A stretch of DNA of 64,000 bases from assembly GCA_964481425.1 (NCBI GenBank), contig CAYZTM010000005.1, positions 62,001 through 126,000 of the forward strand, read 5' to 3'. This DNA comes from MKUN01 sp964481425. Its GTDB lineage: Bacteria > Bacteroidota > Bacteroidia > Chitinophagales > Chitinophagaceae. The position numbers were made by a program, and so were the translations under genes. Every line of letters starts with the position of its first letter. Within the stretch, counting starts at the first letter, position 1. Under the pieces are notes generated by a model, which searched no databases, was not told the origin of the DNA, and saw nothing but the letters and a program-made list of their open reading frames with translations. Below are positions 16,017-24,010 of the stretch, one piece after another.

Positions 16017-17147
16017 TTATAGTCTTTGTTGTAATTGGGGTATCATTTCTCGCTTCCATTGCATATAGTCTCCTTTTACTATATGCTCGCGCGCCTGTTG
16101 CACCAGGTGCAGGTAGAAGGCAAGGTTATGGATACTGGCTATCTCAAGCCCAAGTATCTCCCCGGCAACGAATAAATGTCTCAGGTATGCCTTTGAATAG
16201 TAATTACTGGTAGGGCAGTCCAATCCCTCATCTATAGGGCTGAAATCGGTAGCCCACTTCTTATTCTTGATGTTAATGACGCCCTGTGTAGTGAACAGCA
16301 TACCATTTCTTCCGTTCCGCGTGGGCATCACGCAATCAAACATATCTACGCCCAGCGCTATATTTTCTAGTATGTTCCATGGTGTGCCTACACCCATCAG
16401 GTATCTTGGTTTTTCCGTAGGCAGATATTGGCAACACAAAGCGCACATCTCGTACATCATCTCCTCCGGTTCCCCTACCGATAGGCCACCGATTGCGTTG
16501 CCGTCGCATTCCATTGCAGCCACAAATTCTGCTGAGGCCTGCCTCAGGTCTTTAAAGGTGCTCCCTTGCACTATGGGAAAAAGAGTTTGTTCATACCCGT
16601 ATTTTGGTTCAGTCTCTGCCAGCCGCTGTGCACAGCGGGTCAGCCAGCGGTGTGTCAGTTCCATCGACTTACGGGCATAGCTGTATTCCGAGGGATAGGG
16701 TGGGCATTCATCAAAGGCCATGATGATATCGGCGCCTATGCTCCGTTGTATATCCATCACGCGCTCGGGGGTAAAAAGGTGTTTCGAACCGTCAATATGC
16801 GACTGGAACATGGCCCCTTCCTCATTCAGTTTCCTGTTTGCCGCCAATGAGAACACCTGGTAGCCGCCACTGTCCGTTAGCAATGGCTTGTCCCAGCCAT
16901 TGAAACGGTGCAGGCCACCGGCCTTTTCCAGCACTTCGGTTCCCGGCCTCAGGTAGAGATGATAAGTATTGCCTAGTATGATCTGGGCTTTTATTTCGCT
17001 TTTTAATTGTTCCTGCATTACCGCTTTCACGCTGCCCACCGTGCCCACCGGCATAAAGATGGGCGTCTCTATTTGTCCGTGTGCAGTAGTGATCAGTCCG
17101 GCCCTTGCCTGCGACAATTCGTCTTTTGCTAATAATTCAAATGTCAT
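16017..17147 (-). CDS. tgt: tRNA-guanine transglycosylase
   Basis: A 376-residue enzyme that exchanges guanine for preQ1 or queuine at position 34 of tRNAs with GUN anticodons. Family motifs are clear: LTDSGGYQVFSLA, MAFDECPPYP, GGLSVGEP and DCVMPTRNGRNG. The usual zinc site Cys-x-Cys-x2-Cys with a distal His is altered: near residue 310 the sequence reads DEGLDCPTSNYYSKAYL, so only the middle cysteine remains, while the later His in IASIHNLAFYL is kept. The start codon overlaps the divergent glycosyltransferase start region. Its partner queuosine-precursor transporter is encoded at 30317-31099. Confidence 0.93.
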   Translation of the reverse strand: MTFELLAKDELSQARAGLITTAHGQIETPIFMPVGTVGSVKAVMQEQLKSEIKAQIILGNTYHLYLRPGTEVLEKAGGLHRFNGWDKPLLTDSGGYQVFSLAANRKLNEEGAMFQSHIDGSKHLFTPERVMDIQRSIGADIIMAFDECPPYPSEYSYARKSMELTHRWLTRCAQRLAETEPKYGYEQTLFPIVQGSTFKDLRQASAEFVAAMECDGNAIGGLSVGEPEEMMYEMCALCCQYLPTEKPRYLMGVGTPWNILENIALGVDMFDCVMPTRNGRNGMLFTTQGVINIKNKKWATDFSPIDEGLDCPTSNYYSKAYLRHLFVAGEILGLEIASIHNLAFYLHLVQQAREHIVKGDYMQWKREMIPQLQQRL

Positions 17148-18289
17148 TATGTTATTTTGTGCAGGTGTTCGTTGCGCTTCTCTTTTGGCTTTTTGTGCTT
17201 AGCATAGTGCTGCAGTGCGGTTATGCCCTGTATTTTTTCACACGTATAGCTTCTTTACCAACACCACCCGCAGTCGATACTGCGAACATTCCCGTTTCTG
17301 TTATCATATGTGCAAAGAATGAGGCGCGCAACCTGGAACAATACCTTCCTGTGGTTTTGGCGCAAAGATACACGAATGGATCAGGCAAAACTATGTATGA
17401 AGTAATTGTAGTAGATGATGCTTCTGCAGATGATACGGCACAGGTTTTACAGCAATTAGAGCAGCGCTACGATCACCTTTGGAGTGTTCATATCTCACCA
17501 GAAACCCCAGGGATGTTCAAGGGCAAGAAGTCAGCCCTTGCTGAGGGGCTCAAATATGCAAAAAACAATGTCTTGTTATTGACCGATGCAGATTGCCTGC
17601 CTGCTGGTACCGATTGGCTGCGTAACATGGTTGCCCCTATAGCTTATGGAAAGCAAATTGTCATTGGCTATGGTGCCTACAAAAAAGGCCCGGGCCTCCT
17701 GAATGCCTGGACACGTTGGGAGACAATGCATAGCTTCCTGCAGGCTGCCACCTATGCATTGGCAGGTAAGCCGTATATGGCTGTCGGACGAAACATGGCA
17801 TGCACCAAAGACGTTTTGGCCAAAGTCCAATCTTCAGATTTATGGAATGTACTCCCCTCCGGTGACGACGACCTGCTGATGGCCCTTGCGGCAACAAAAG
17901 ATAATACCGCTGTGGTTTGCAACGAAGCGTCATTTACTACTACGGCTACAAAGGAAACCTGGAGCGGCTGGTTGCGTCAGAAACAGAGGCATATGTCTAC
18001 TGGTAAGTACTATAAAACTGGTATAAAGCTATTCCTGGGCACATATGCGTTATCTCATGCGCTAATATGGCTCTTATTTTTCGTGCTGCTTGTTATCGGT
18101 AATTGGAAAATACCTCTATTATTGATGGCGCTACGCTCGGTATTGTATTGGTATTATATGGCCCGCACATCACGGAAACTGGGTGAACAGTTATTATTTT
18201 CCCTGCCATTCTTCGACCTTGGCTGGATGCTGTATAACTTTGTGCTCTCACCATACATTATTTTTAAAAATAAAAAGGCTTGGACATAA
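17141..18289 (+). CDS. Family 2 glycosyltransferase, membrane-associated
   Basis: About 382 residues. An N-terminal transmembrane segment is followed by a GT-A domain with VSVIICAKNEARNLEQ, the VVDDASADDTA motif and a DADCLPAG segment for nucleotide-sugar and metal binding. Two or three hydrophobic segments end the protein (about residues 290-370). It probably transfers a sugar to an envelope lipid or polysaccharide; the substrate is unknown. The start is uncertain: ATG at 17141 lies inside the first codons of tgt on the other strand, and GTG codons at 17159 and 17165 are alternatives. The 3' end overlaps rsmG. Confidence 0.85.
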   Translation: MSLCYFVQVFVALLFWLFVLSIVLQCGYALYFFTRIASLPTPPAVDTANIPVSVIICAKNEARNLEQYLPVVLAQRYTNGSGKTMYEVIVVDDASADDTAQVLQQLEQRYDHLWSVHISPETPGMFKGKKSALAEGLKYAKNNVLLLTDADCLPAGTDWLRNMVAPIAYGKQIVIGYGAYKKGPGLLNAWTRWETMHSFLQAATYALAGKPYMAVGRNMACTKDVLAKVQSSDLWNVLPSGDDDLLMALAATKDNTAVVCNEASFTTTATKETWSGWLRQKQRHMSTGKYYKTGIKLFLGTYALSHALIWLLFFVLLVIGNWKIPLLLMALRSVLYWYYMARTSRKLGEQLLFSLPFFDLGWMLYNFVLSPYIIFKNKKAWT

Positions 18290-18915
18290 TCCTTAAATAT
18301 TTTGATGATTTTTCCGAAAAGCAGCTTGACCAGTTCCGGCAGTTGGGTGCTTTGTATTCGGAGTGGAATGAGAAGATAAATGTGATCTCCCGCAAAGATA
18401 TAGATGCCCTTTACGAGAAGCATATACTTCATTCGCTGGCTATAGCAGCGCTTTGCAATTTTGATAATGGTGCACAGGTAGTTGATATCGGTACCGGTGG
18501 TGGTTTCCCCGGCATTCCATTAGCAATATTTTTCCCGGAGGTCGAGTTCCTGTTATCCGATAGCATAGGTAAAAAGATTAAAGTGGTGCAGGAGGTTGCA
18601 AGTGCCATAGGTTTGAATAATGTGACTGCCGTGCATAGCAGGGTAGAGGATATAAAAGGCCGAACCTTTGATTATGCGGTATCAAGAGCTGTAGCGCCCT
18701 TGGGCGACTTATGGAAGTGGATTGCGCCGGCCATCCGCAAAGGACAAAAAAGTGATGAATTCCCTAATGGTCTTATTTGTCTTAAAGGTGGAGATCTCAC
18801 AAAAGAGATAAGCGAATCGGGATTGAAAAATATCGTTCAGGCATGGAGTGTACAAGATATTTTCCCTGAACCATTCTTTGAAGAGAAGTTTTTGATCTAT
18901 GTCCCTAAACTATAA
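18280..18915 (+). CDS. rsmG: 16S rRNA (guanine527-N7)-methyltransferase
   Basis: A 211-residue cytoplasmic SAM-dependent methyltransferase that modifies G527 of 16S rRNA. The SAM-binding loop VDIGTGGGFPGIPLAI lies near residues 68-83, and AVAPLGDLWKW and LICLKGG are family segments. The most likely start is TTG at 18280, which overlaps the preceding glycosyltransferase stop by 10 bases; no ATG is near. Length agrees with the family. Confidence 0.93.
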   Translation: MDIILKYFDDFSEKQLDQFRQLGALYSEWNEKINVISRKDIDALYEKHILHSLAIAALCNFDNGAQVVDIGTGGGFPGIPLAIFFPEVEFLLSDSIGKKIKVVQEVASAIGLNNVTAVHSRVEDIKGRTFDYAVSRAVAPLGDLWKWIAPAIRKGQKSDEFPNGLICLKGGDLTKEISESGLKNIVQAWSVQDIFPEPFFEEKFLIYVPKL

Positions 18916-18928
18916 GCGCAAAATCTGT

Positions 18929-18936
18929 TATTTTTG
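18929..18936 (+). promoter_or_regulatory. Candidate Bacteroidota -7 box (TATTTTTG)
   Basis: An exact TAnnTTTG match 36 bases before the YebC-family ATG at 18973. No clear -33 TTTG stands at the expected distance, so this is tentative. Confidence 0.35.
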
Positions 18937-18972
18937 CGCCCGAAACAGGAATTAAAAATAAACGCATTATAA

Positions 18973-19683
18973 ATGGGTAGGATATTTGAAGTTCGTAAAG
19001 CCACCATGTTTGCCCGCTACGACCGTATGGCAAAACAGTTCAGCCGTATTGGTAAGGAAATAGCTATAGCCGTAAAAAAGGGTGGCCCTGATCCCACTAC
19101 TAACCCCGCACTGCGCCGTGTTATCCAGAATGGTAAGTCGGTGAATATGCCCAAAGACCGTATCGAAGCGGCCATTAAGAATGCAATGGGCAAGGATACC
19201 AGCAATTACGATGAGGTCATCTATGAGGGTTATGCACCTCATGGTATCGCTATATTAGTGGTTACAGCTACTGATAATACTACGCGTACTGTCGCCAATG
19301 TTCGTTCACATTTCAACAAAGGTGGCGGCAGTTTGGGAAATAGCGGCTCGGTTGCATTCATGTTCAAGCAGGTGGGCGTTTTCAAGCTGAGATCTGAAGG
19401 CTTGAATATGGAAGATATGGAACTGGAACTCATTGACGCCGGTTTGGAAGAATTAGGCGAGGACAGCGAAGGCAATATCATCGTTCGTTCTGGCTTCAAT
19501 GATTTCGGGAACATGCAAAAAGCCCTTGAGGAAAAAGGCATTACACCCATATCTTCAGAGGTGGAATGGATACCATTAAATACTGTAGAGATAAGCGAAG
19601 AGCAGGCTGAGGACGTTCTCAAGTTGATCGCTCGTGTTGAAGAAGATGATGACGTGCAGCAAGTATTCCATAATATGGCTTAA
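18973..19683 (+). CDS. YebC/PmpR-family protein
   Basis: A 236-residue protein of the YebC/TACO1 family. Clear segments are GRIFEVRKATMFARYDRMAK, the DNA/RNA-associated AIKNAMGKD region, YEGYAPHGIAILVV and RTVANVRSHFNKGGGSLGNS. Family members act as transcriptional regulators or as translation factors that help ribosomes through proline stretches. The C-terminal acidic end is usual. A candidate promoter lies just upstream and a strong terminator hairpin just downstream, so it seems to be a single-gene unit. Confidence 0.92.
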   Translation: MGRIFEVRKATMFARYDRMAKQFSRIGKEIAIAVKKGGPDPTTNPALRRVIQNGKSVNMPKDRIEAAIKNAMGKDTSNYDEVIYEGYAPHGIAILVVTATDNTTRTVANVRSHFNKGGGSLGNSGSVAFMFKQVGVFKLRSEGLNMEDMELELIDAGLEELGEDSEGNIIVRSGFNDFGNMQKALEEKGITPISSEVEWIPLNTVEISEEQAEDVLKLIARVEEDDDVQQVFHNMA

Positions 19684-19702
19684 CAGATCTGTTATATATA
19701 AA

Positions 19703-19733
19703 TGCAGGCCCGGTTATTCCGGGCCTGTTTATT
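19703..19733 (+). terminator. Intrinsic terminator after the YebC-family gene
   Basis: The arms CAGGCCCGG (19705-19713) and CCGGGCCTG (19719-19727) form a 9-bp GC-rich hairpin, followed by TTTATTATA. Confidence 0.85.
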
Positions 19734-19795
19734 ATATGCTGCATATCCAACACTTTTCTTGGCCTACTGTGCCGCTTTTGTTGTAGGTTTAAGGC

Positions 19796-20548
19796 ATGAA
19801 AGGCACGAAGTCTTTACCGCTTATCATTGGTCGTAAACCATTGCTCGAAGCATTGGAGCAGGGCACTGCTGTTGAGAAGATATTCCTGCTTCGCACAGCT
19901 ACCGGCGATGAGATAAACAAGATCAAAAAGATAGCGCGTGAACGTAATGTGCCGATAAGCCAGGTGCCGGTCGAAAAACTCAATAGTTTTACTAAGGCGC
20001 AGCACCAGGGTGTAGTAGCATGGACAAGCCTGCTTAACTATATTGACCTCCAGACAGCCATTACCTACGTAGTTGACGAGGGTCAGGTCCCCCTGTTTGT
20101 ATTATTGGATGGTGTTACCGATGTGCGCAACGTAGGTGCTATAGCGCGTTCTGCACTATGCTGTGGGGCACAAGGCTTGATATTGCCAACTTCTCAATCA
20201 GCTTCACTAACTGAAGAGGCTATCAAGACCTCTGCGGGCGCTCTGCATAAGATCATGCTTTGTCGTGTTCCCTCCGTACCGCAGGCTGTTGACATACTAC
20301 GTTTGAACGGCATACAGGTATTGGGTACACAGATGAAGGGCAGCATCCCGGTATATGATTGTGATTTCACGATACCCTCATGTGTGGTCATGGGGGCAGA
20401 GGATACTGGTATAAGCAAAGACATTCTCAAACGCGCCGACTACTTAATACGCATCCCCATGGCAGGTTCTTTCGATTCGCTGAATGTTTCGGTTGCCACA
20501 GGTATGATACTCTACGAAGCACTTCGCCAGAGATTACATACCAAATAG
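19796..20548 (+). CDS. rlmB: TrmH/SpoU-family 23S rRNA 2'-O-methyltransferase (RlmB-like)
   Basis: A 250-residue SPOUT methyltransferase. The N-terminal substrate-binding domain (about residues 1-75) starts with IIGRKPLLEAL. The SpoU domain follows with VRNVGAIARSA, VMGAEDTGIS and the trefoil-knot segment SLNVSVATGMILYEALR. This matches RlmB, which methylates G2251 of 23S rRNA, although other TrmH-family rRNA or tRNA methyltransferases look similar. It stands between the YebC-family gene and the cobalamin riboswitch. Confidence 0.88.
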   Translation: MKGTKSLPLIIGRKPLLEALEQGTAVEKIFLLRTATGDEINKIKKIARERNVPISQVPVEKLNSFTKAQHQGVVAWTSLLNYIDLQTAITYVVDEGQVPLFVLLDGVTDVRNVGAIARSALCCGAQGLILPTSQSASLTEEAIKTSAGALHKIMLCRVPSVPQAVDILRLNGIQVLGTQMKGSIPVYDCDFTIPSCVVMGAEDTGISKDILKRADYLIRIPMAGSFDSLNVSVATGMILYEALRQRLHTK

Positions 20549-20632
20549 TGTTTGCCAGGCCTGCTCAATTACTAATTCCACATCCCGTGGAAATCTTTTT
20601 AATTCCATAGGTCGCGGTTCAAAACTTTTTTC

Positions 20633-20640
20633 TACTTTTG
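20633..20640 (+). promoter_or_regulatory. Candidate -7 box of the B12 operon (TACTTTTG)
   Basis: An exact TAnnTTTG match placed so that transcription would begin a few bases before the cobalamin riboswitch. The -33 element is not obvious. Confidence 0.5.
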
Positions 20641-20644
20641 TCCC

Positions 20645-20815
20645 GCAACGGTTTCTTTACTCATGTAAAGAATGAAAAGGGAACCGGGTGAGAATCCCGG
20701 GCATTACCCGATGCTGTAAGCTTCATAAAAAGCCTTTTGTTACCTGCATTTATGCCACTGTCTTAATGATGGGAAGGCCGCAGAAGGTGAAGCAAGCCAG
20801 AAGACCTGCCGTGCG
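20645..20815 (+). promoter_or_regulatory. Cobalamin (adenosylcobalamin-type) riboswitch
   Basis: The leader shows the conserved core in order: AAAGGGAACCGGGTGAGAAT with CCCGGG (20676-20702), ACCCGATGCTGTAAG (20706-20720), GCCACTG (20754-20760), GGGAAGGCCG (20771-20780) and the B12 box AAGCAAGCCAGAAGACCTGC (20790-20809). It precedes four genes that look like a vitamin B12 uptake system, so cobalamin probably represses them. A possible expression platform lies between 20835 and 20890, with paired AAGC/GCTT segments and a T run, but I could not define it. Confidence 0.92.
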
Positions 20816-20952
20816 TATTTACTTATCGCTGCTTTCGGGAAAAAAGGCGCAGGTAGGATCAAGCTCCGGCTTTGGCTTCATGCTTTTTTCATTATCTGTT
20901 TCATTTATCCGTAGCTGCATTTTGTGATTGTTGCTTAAAAACCAATTAACAT

Positions 20953-21960
20953 ATGCGTACATTGCTACTTTCTCTTTTCGCTCTTGTCATGAGCATCACA
21001 GTTCGTGCCCAGTATTACGTGGCTACATTCGATACACTGAACCTGACGCAGGCCGACACTTATTATGTCAACTATACAATGCCCATGCAGGACGTTGGAT
21101 TTAATGATGGCCTGGCCCATTTTCCCTGTGTTTACGATACTTCATGGGGCGGCTTTTGGGACCATGGCTTTGCCTACTCAAACATGACCGACACCATGAC
21201 CAGCGGTTTCTCGAACCAATATGCGGCAAAGACAGGTGTCGGCTACAACGGGTCTCCGGCTTATGCAGTGGCCTGGTGCTCTCAGTACGGTTCTGCACCC
21301 ACACGCATTCTTTTTCCACCAATTGCGCCCGACTCTATTTTAGGGTTTTATATAACCAACTCCACCTTCGCTTATAACAGTATGAGAGATGGCGATGCGT
21401 TTGCAAAGAAATTTGGTGGAGTTACGGGTAATGACCCTGACTGGTTTCGCCTTACGGTAAAAGCTTATTGGAATGGTGCCCTGAAACCGGACACGGTCAA
21501 TTTCTACCTTGCCGATTTCCGTGATGCTAATAATGCTAACGATTACATCGTTAAAGATTGGCAATGGGTCAATCTTACCGCTTTGGGTGCTGTTGATAGT
21601 CTCGAGTTTATACTTAACTCATCGGATACCGCAGGAGGCAATGGCATGAATACGCCTTCATACTTCTGTATGGACAATCTTGTCTCGGTGATCAACCCGA
21701 TCAATGTTCCTACAGTAGGTAAGCCTGCTTTCGCAGCTAAAATGTATCCCAATCCTGCCATGGATGCACTGTACATAGAGCCGGCCGATGCATCAATTCG
21801 TTTTGTTGAGGTGTACGATGCCACAGGTAAATTGCTGATGAATGAGCCTGTGACCGGTAAGGCACTTAAATTGAATACTGCTTCATTACCTGCTGGTCTT
21901 TATATGGTCCGGATGAAAGGTAATGCGGGTACTGCATCATCACGGTTCATAAAACGATAG
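20953..21960 (+). CDS. DUF4465-family T9SS surface protein (BtuH-like)
   Basis: A 335-residue secreted protein, first gene under the cobalamin riboswitch. A signal peptide (about 1-20) precedes a DUF4465 domain with WGGFWDHGFAYSNMTD, FYITNSTFAYNSMRDGD, FAKKFGGVTGNDPDWF, NFYLADFRDANN and GMNTPSYFCMDN. The last 75 residues are a T9SS type A sorting domain (MYPNPAMDALYIEP and SLPAGLYMVRMKG). DUF4465 proteins recur in Bacteroidota B12 operons, and as I recall the Bacteroides BtuH surface cobalamin binders are of this kind, but those are lipoproteins. A role in capturing B12 is inferred from family and context. Confidence 0.85.
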   Translation: MRTLLLSLFALVMSITVRAQYYVATFDTLNLTQADTYYVNYTMPMQDVGFNDGLAHFPCVYDTSWGGFWDHGFAYSNMTDTMTSGFSNQYAAKTGVGYNGSPAYAVAWCSQYGSAPTRILFPPIAPDSILGFYITNSTFAYNSMRDGDAFAKKFGGVTGNDPDWFRLTVKAYWNGALKPDTVNFYLADFRDANNANDYIVKDWQWVNLTALGAVDSLEFILNSSDTAGGNGMNTPSYFCMDNLVSVINPINVPTVGKPAFAAKMYPNPAMDALYIEPADASIRFVEVYDATGKLLMNEPVTGKALKLNTASLPAGLYMVRMKGNAGTASSRFIKR

Positions 21961-21961
21961 G

Positions 21962-22954
21962 ATGAAAAGGTTCATCGCTCTTATAATATCATTCTTTTGG
22001 CTGGCTGTTGCTCATGCCCAGTTTGCTCCGCAGGCGGGTGTGAGTGGCAGTACGGCCATTAGTGCCGACAGCAGTGTTTTTGTAGCCTGGGCCACTGCCT
22101 GCCAGGTACAGCGGGGTTATCGTGATATCGCAGTTCCTGATTCGGGTTATGCGAGTGCGGGTATAGAATCCAATGCTACCGGTCCTGTTGACCATGCGGT
22201 TATTAGCCTCGGAGATAGTGGGGTAGCAGTACTTACTTTTGCTATGCCTGTATATAACGGCCCCGGCCCTGATTTTGCCGTGTTTGAGAACGGCTTTGCA
22301 AACCCCCTGGATCCTGAAGAAGCTTTTTTAGAGTTCGCCTTCGTTGAGGTAAGCTCCGATGGAATTAATTATTTCCGCTTTCCTGCTGCATCCTATATAC
22401 CCGATACAGCGCAGGTACCTATAGCCGGGGTATATACCAATGCGCGGCAGGTCAATAATCTTGCAGGCAAGTACATTAGCGGTTTCGGTACTCCCTTCGA
22501 CCTGGAAGATCTTACCGGTACTCCGGGGCTTGACCTCAATCACATTACCCATGTGCGCCTGGTTGATGTGATAGGTTCGGTTGAGGCACACGCATCGCTT
22601 GATACAGGAGGGCGTAAGATCAATGACCCTTATCCTACCAATATTCCCACCTCTGGTTTCGACCTCGATGCTGTCGGTGTTATACACCAAATGGCTGCTG
22701 CCTCTGTGAGCGAAGCCGGTGCTCGCCCTCGCTTACAAGTGTACCCTAATCCTGCGACTGACAGGTTATTTATCAGTACCACTGCCGGGGGATTGCACTA
22801 TACTTTGACAGACATCACGGGTAAGTTGCTTATGTCCGGTGGCCCCGATACACGGGAGGCTATCAATATCAGTGGCCTCTCTTCCGGCTTATATTGTATA
22901 ATCTTGCAGGATAGCGAAGGAAATAAATGGTTCGAAAAGATCACAAAGCGTTAA
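21962..22954 (+). CDS. T9SS surface protein of the B12 operon, unknown family
   Basis: A 330-residue secreted protein that starts one base after the previous stop. It has a signal peptide (about 1-19), a central domain of about 220 residues with the distinctive segments GPGPDFAVFENGF, FAFVEVSSDGINYFRFP, LAGKYISGFGTPFDLEDL and TSGFDLDAVGVIHQ, and a T9SS type A tail (QVYPNPATDRLFIS and LSSGLYCIILQD). The central domain resembles discoidin/jelly-roll style surface proteins that I have seen beside B12 receptors, but I cannot name a family. Riboswitch control implies a role in cobalamin capture. Confidence 0.75.
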   Translation: MKRFIALIISFFWLAVAHAQFAPQAGVSGSTAISADSSVFVAWATACQVQRGYRDIAVPDSGYASAGIESNATGPVDHAVISLGDSGVAVLTFAMPVYNGPGPDFAVFENGFANPLDPEEAFLEFAFVEVSSDGINYFRFPAASYIPDTAQVPIAGVYTNARQVNNLAGKYISGFGTPFDLEDLTGTPGLDLNHITHVRLVDVIGSVEAHASLDTGGRKINDPYPTNIPTSGFDLDAVGVIHQMAAASVSEAGARPRLQVYPNPATDRLFISTTAGGLHYTLTDITGKLLMSGGPDTREAINISGLSSGLYCIILQDSEGNKWFEKITKR

Positions 22955-24009
22955 GGCTCTTTTGCCTGGGTGTATTACTGCTGGCCGCTTGTAAAAAAGA
23001 CAAGCCTGATAGCAATGTCACCCCTCCTCCAAACACAAGTACGGCGAAAAGTGTATATGTGGTTTGCGAGGGTAGCCTGGGCAATGGTAATGCGGCCCTA
23101 TCGCTATATACGCCCGCAAGTGACAGCGCTTATGAAGATGTTTATAAAGCAGCGAACACGCAGCCGCTTGGTGACGTCTTCCAGAGTATGGTCCGTATGG
23201 GGGATAGGCTCTTCCTGTGCGTCAATAACTCTGACAAGATCGTTGTGATAGATCGGGGCACTTATCAGCTCACAGGTATCATTAGCATTACCAAGCCCCG
23301 TTATATACTGCCGGTCAACGATACCAAAGCTTATGTGTCCACGCTGTTCAGCAACAAGGTTTATATCATTAACCCACAGACATTACAGGTAACCGGCCAC
23401 ATCGACATGCCGGGGCAGGACCCCGAGCAGATGCTGCTATATGGCGATAAGGCATTTATTGCCACATGGGATACCTCGGTCAATCAGCTGTATGTGGTCG
23501 ATATCAATACGGATCAGCTTACGGATTCGATACCGATCAGCGGCTATGCCCCGAAAGAGATGGTGCTCGATAAGGACAACAAGCTCTGGCTGCTGTCAGG
23601 TAACCTGCAACTCAATCGGCCGGCATATTTCACCACGATCGACCCCGCTACAGACCAGGTATTGCATACCTATGCTTTTCCTTCACAGGCCGATCCCTTA
23701 AGGCCAGTGCTCAACCCGGCAGGGGATAGCCTTTACTACGTAGAGATAAACTATAGCGGCGGCACCGATAACAATGGCATCTACCGTATGCCGGTAACAG
23801 CCGGTACTTTACCTGCACAACCATTTTTACAGGCGCAGCAATACCAGTACTTTTATGCCGTTGCGGTCGACCCCGATACCCATCATATTTATGTAGCCGA
23901 CCCGCTGGGCTTTACTCAAAAAGGGATCGTGCATATTTACACTACCGATGGCACGCATATCGGTCAGTTCAATACCGGGGTGGGGCCGGGGCATTTTTAT
24001 TTTGATTAG
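22927..24009 (+). CDS. BtuG-like YncE/DUF5074 beta-propeller surface lipoprotein
   Basis: A 360-residue lipoprotein. Its lipobox LLLAAC is at about residues 17-22. The mature chain has repeated propeller blades with segments such as DKIVVIDRGTYQLTGII, NKVYIINPQTLQVTGHI and NQLYVVDINTDQLTDSI. In Bacteroides, BtuG is a seven-bladed propeller on the cell surface that binds cobalamin very tightly and hands it to BtuB. The same family, the riboswitch and the adjacent TonB receptor make this the likely equivalent. The start overlaps the previous gene by 28 bases, and the stop is one base before the receptor ATG. Confidence 0.85.
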   Translation: MVRKDHKALRLFCLGVLLLAACKKDKPDSNVTPPPNTSTAKSVYVVCEGSLGNGNAALSLYTPASDSAYEDVYKAANTQPLGDVFQSMVRMGDRLFLCVNNSDKIVVIDRGTYQLTGIISITKPRYILPVNDTKAYVSTLFSNKVYIINPQTLQVTGHIDMPGQDPEQMLLYGDKAFIATWDTSVNQLYVVDINTDQLTDSIPISGYAPKEMVLDKDNKLWLLSGNLQLNRPAYFTTIDPATDQVLHTYAFPSQADPLRPVLNPAGDSLYYVEINYSGGTDNNGIYRMPVTAGTLPAQPFLQAQQYQYFYAVAVDPDTHHIYVADPLGFTQKGIVHIYTTDGTHIGQFNTGVGPGHFYFD

Positions 24010-24010
24010 C

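Noticed and set aside
20688..20927. Short ORF across the B12 leader
   Set aside because: The conserved elements of the cobalamin riboswitch fill this stretch; the ORF is a chance frame.
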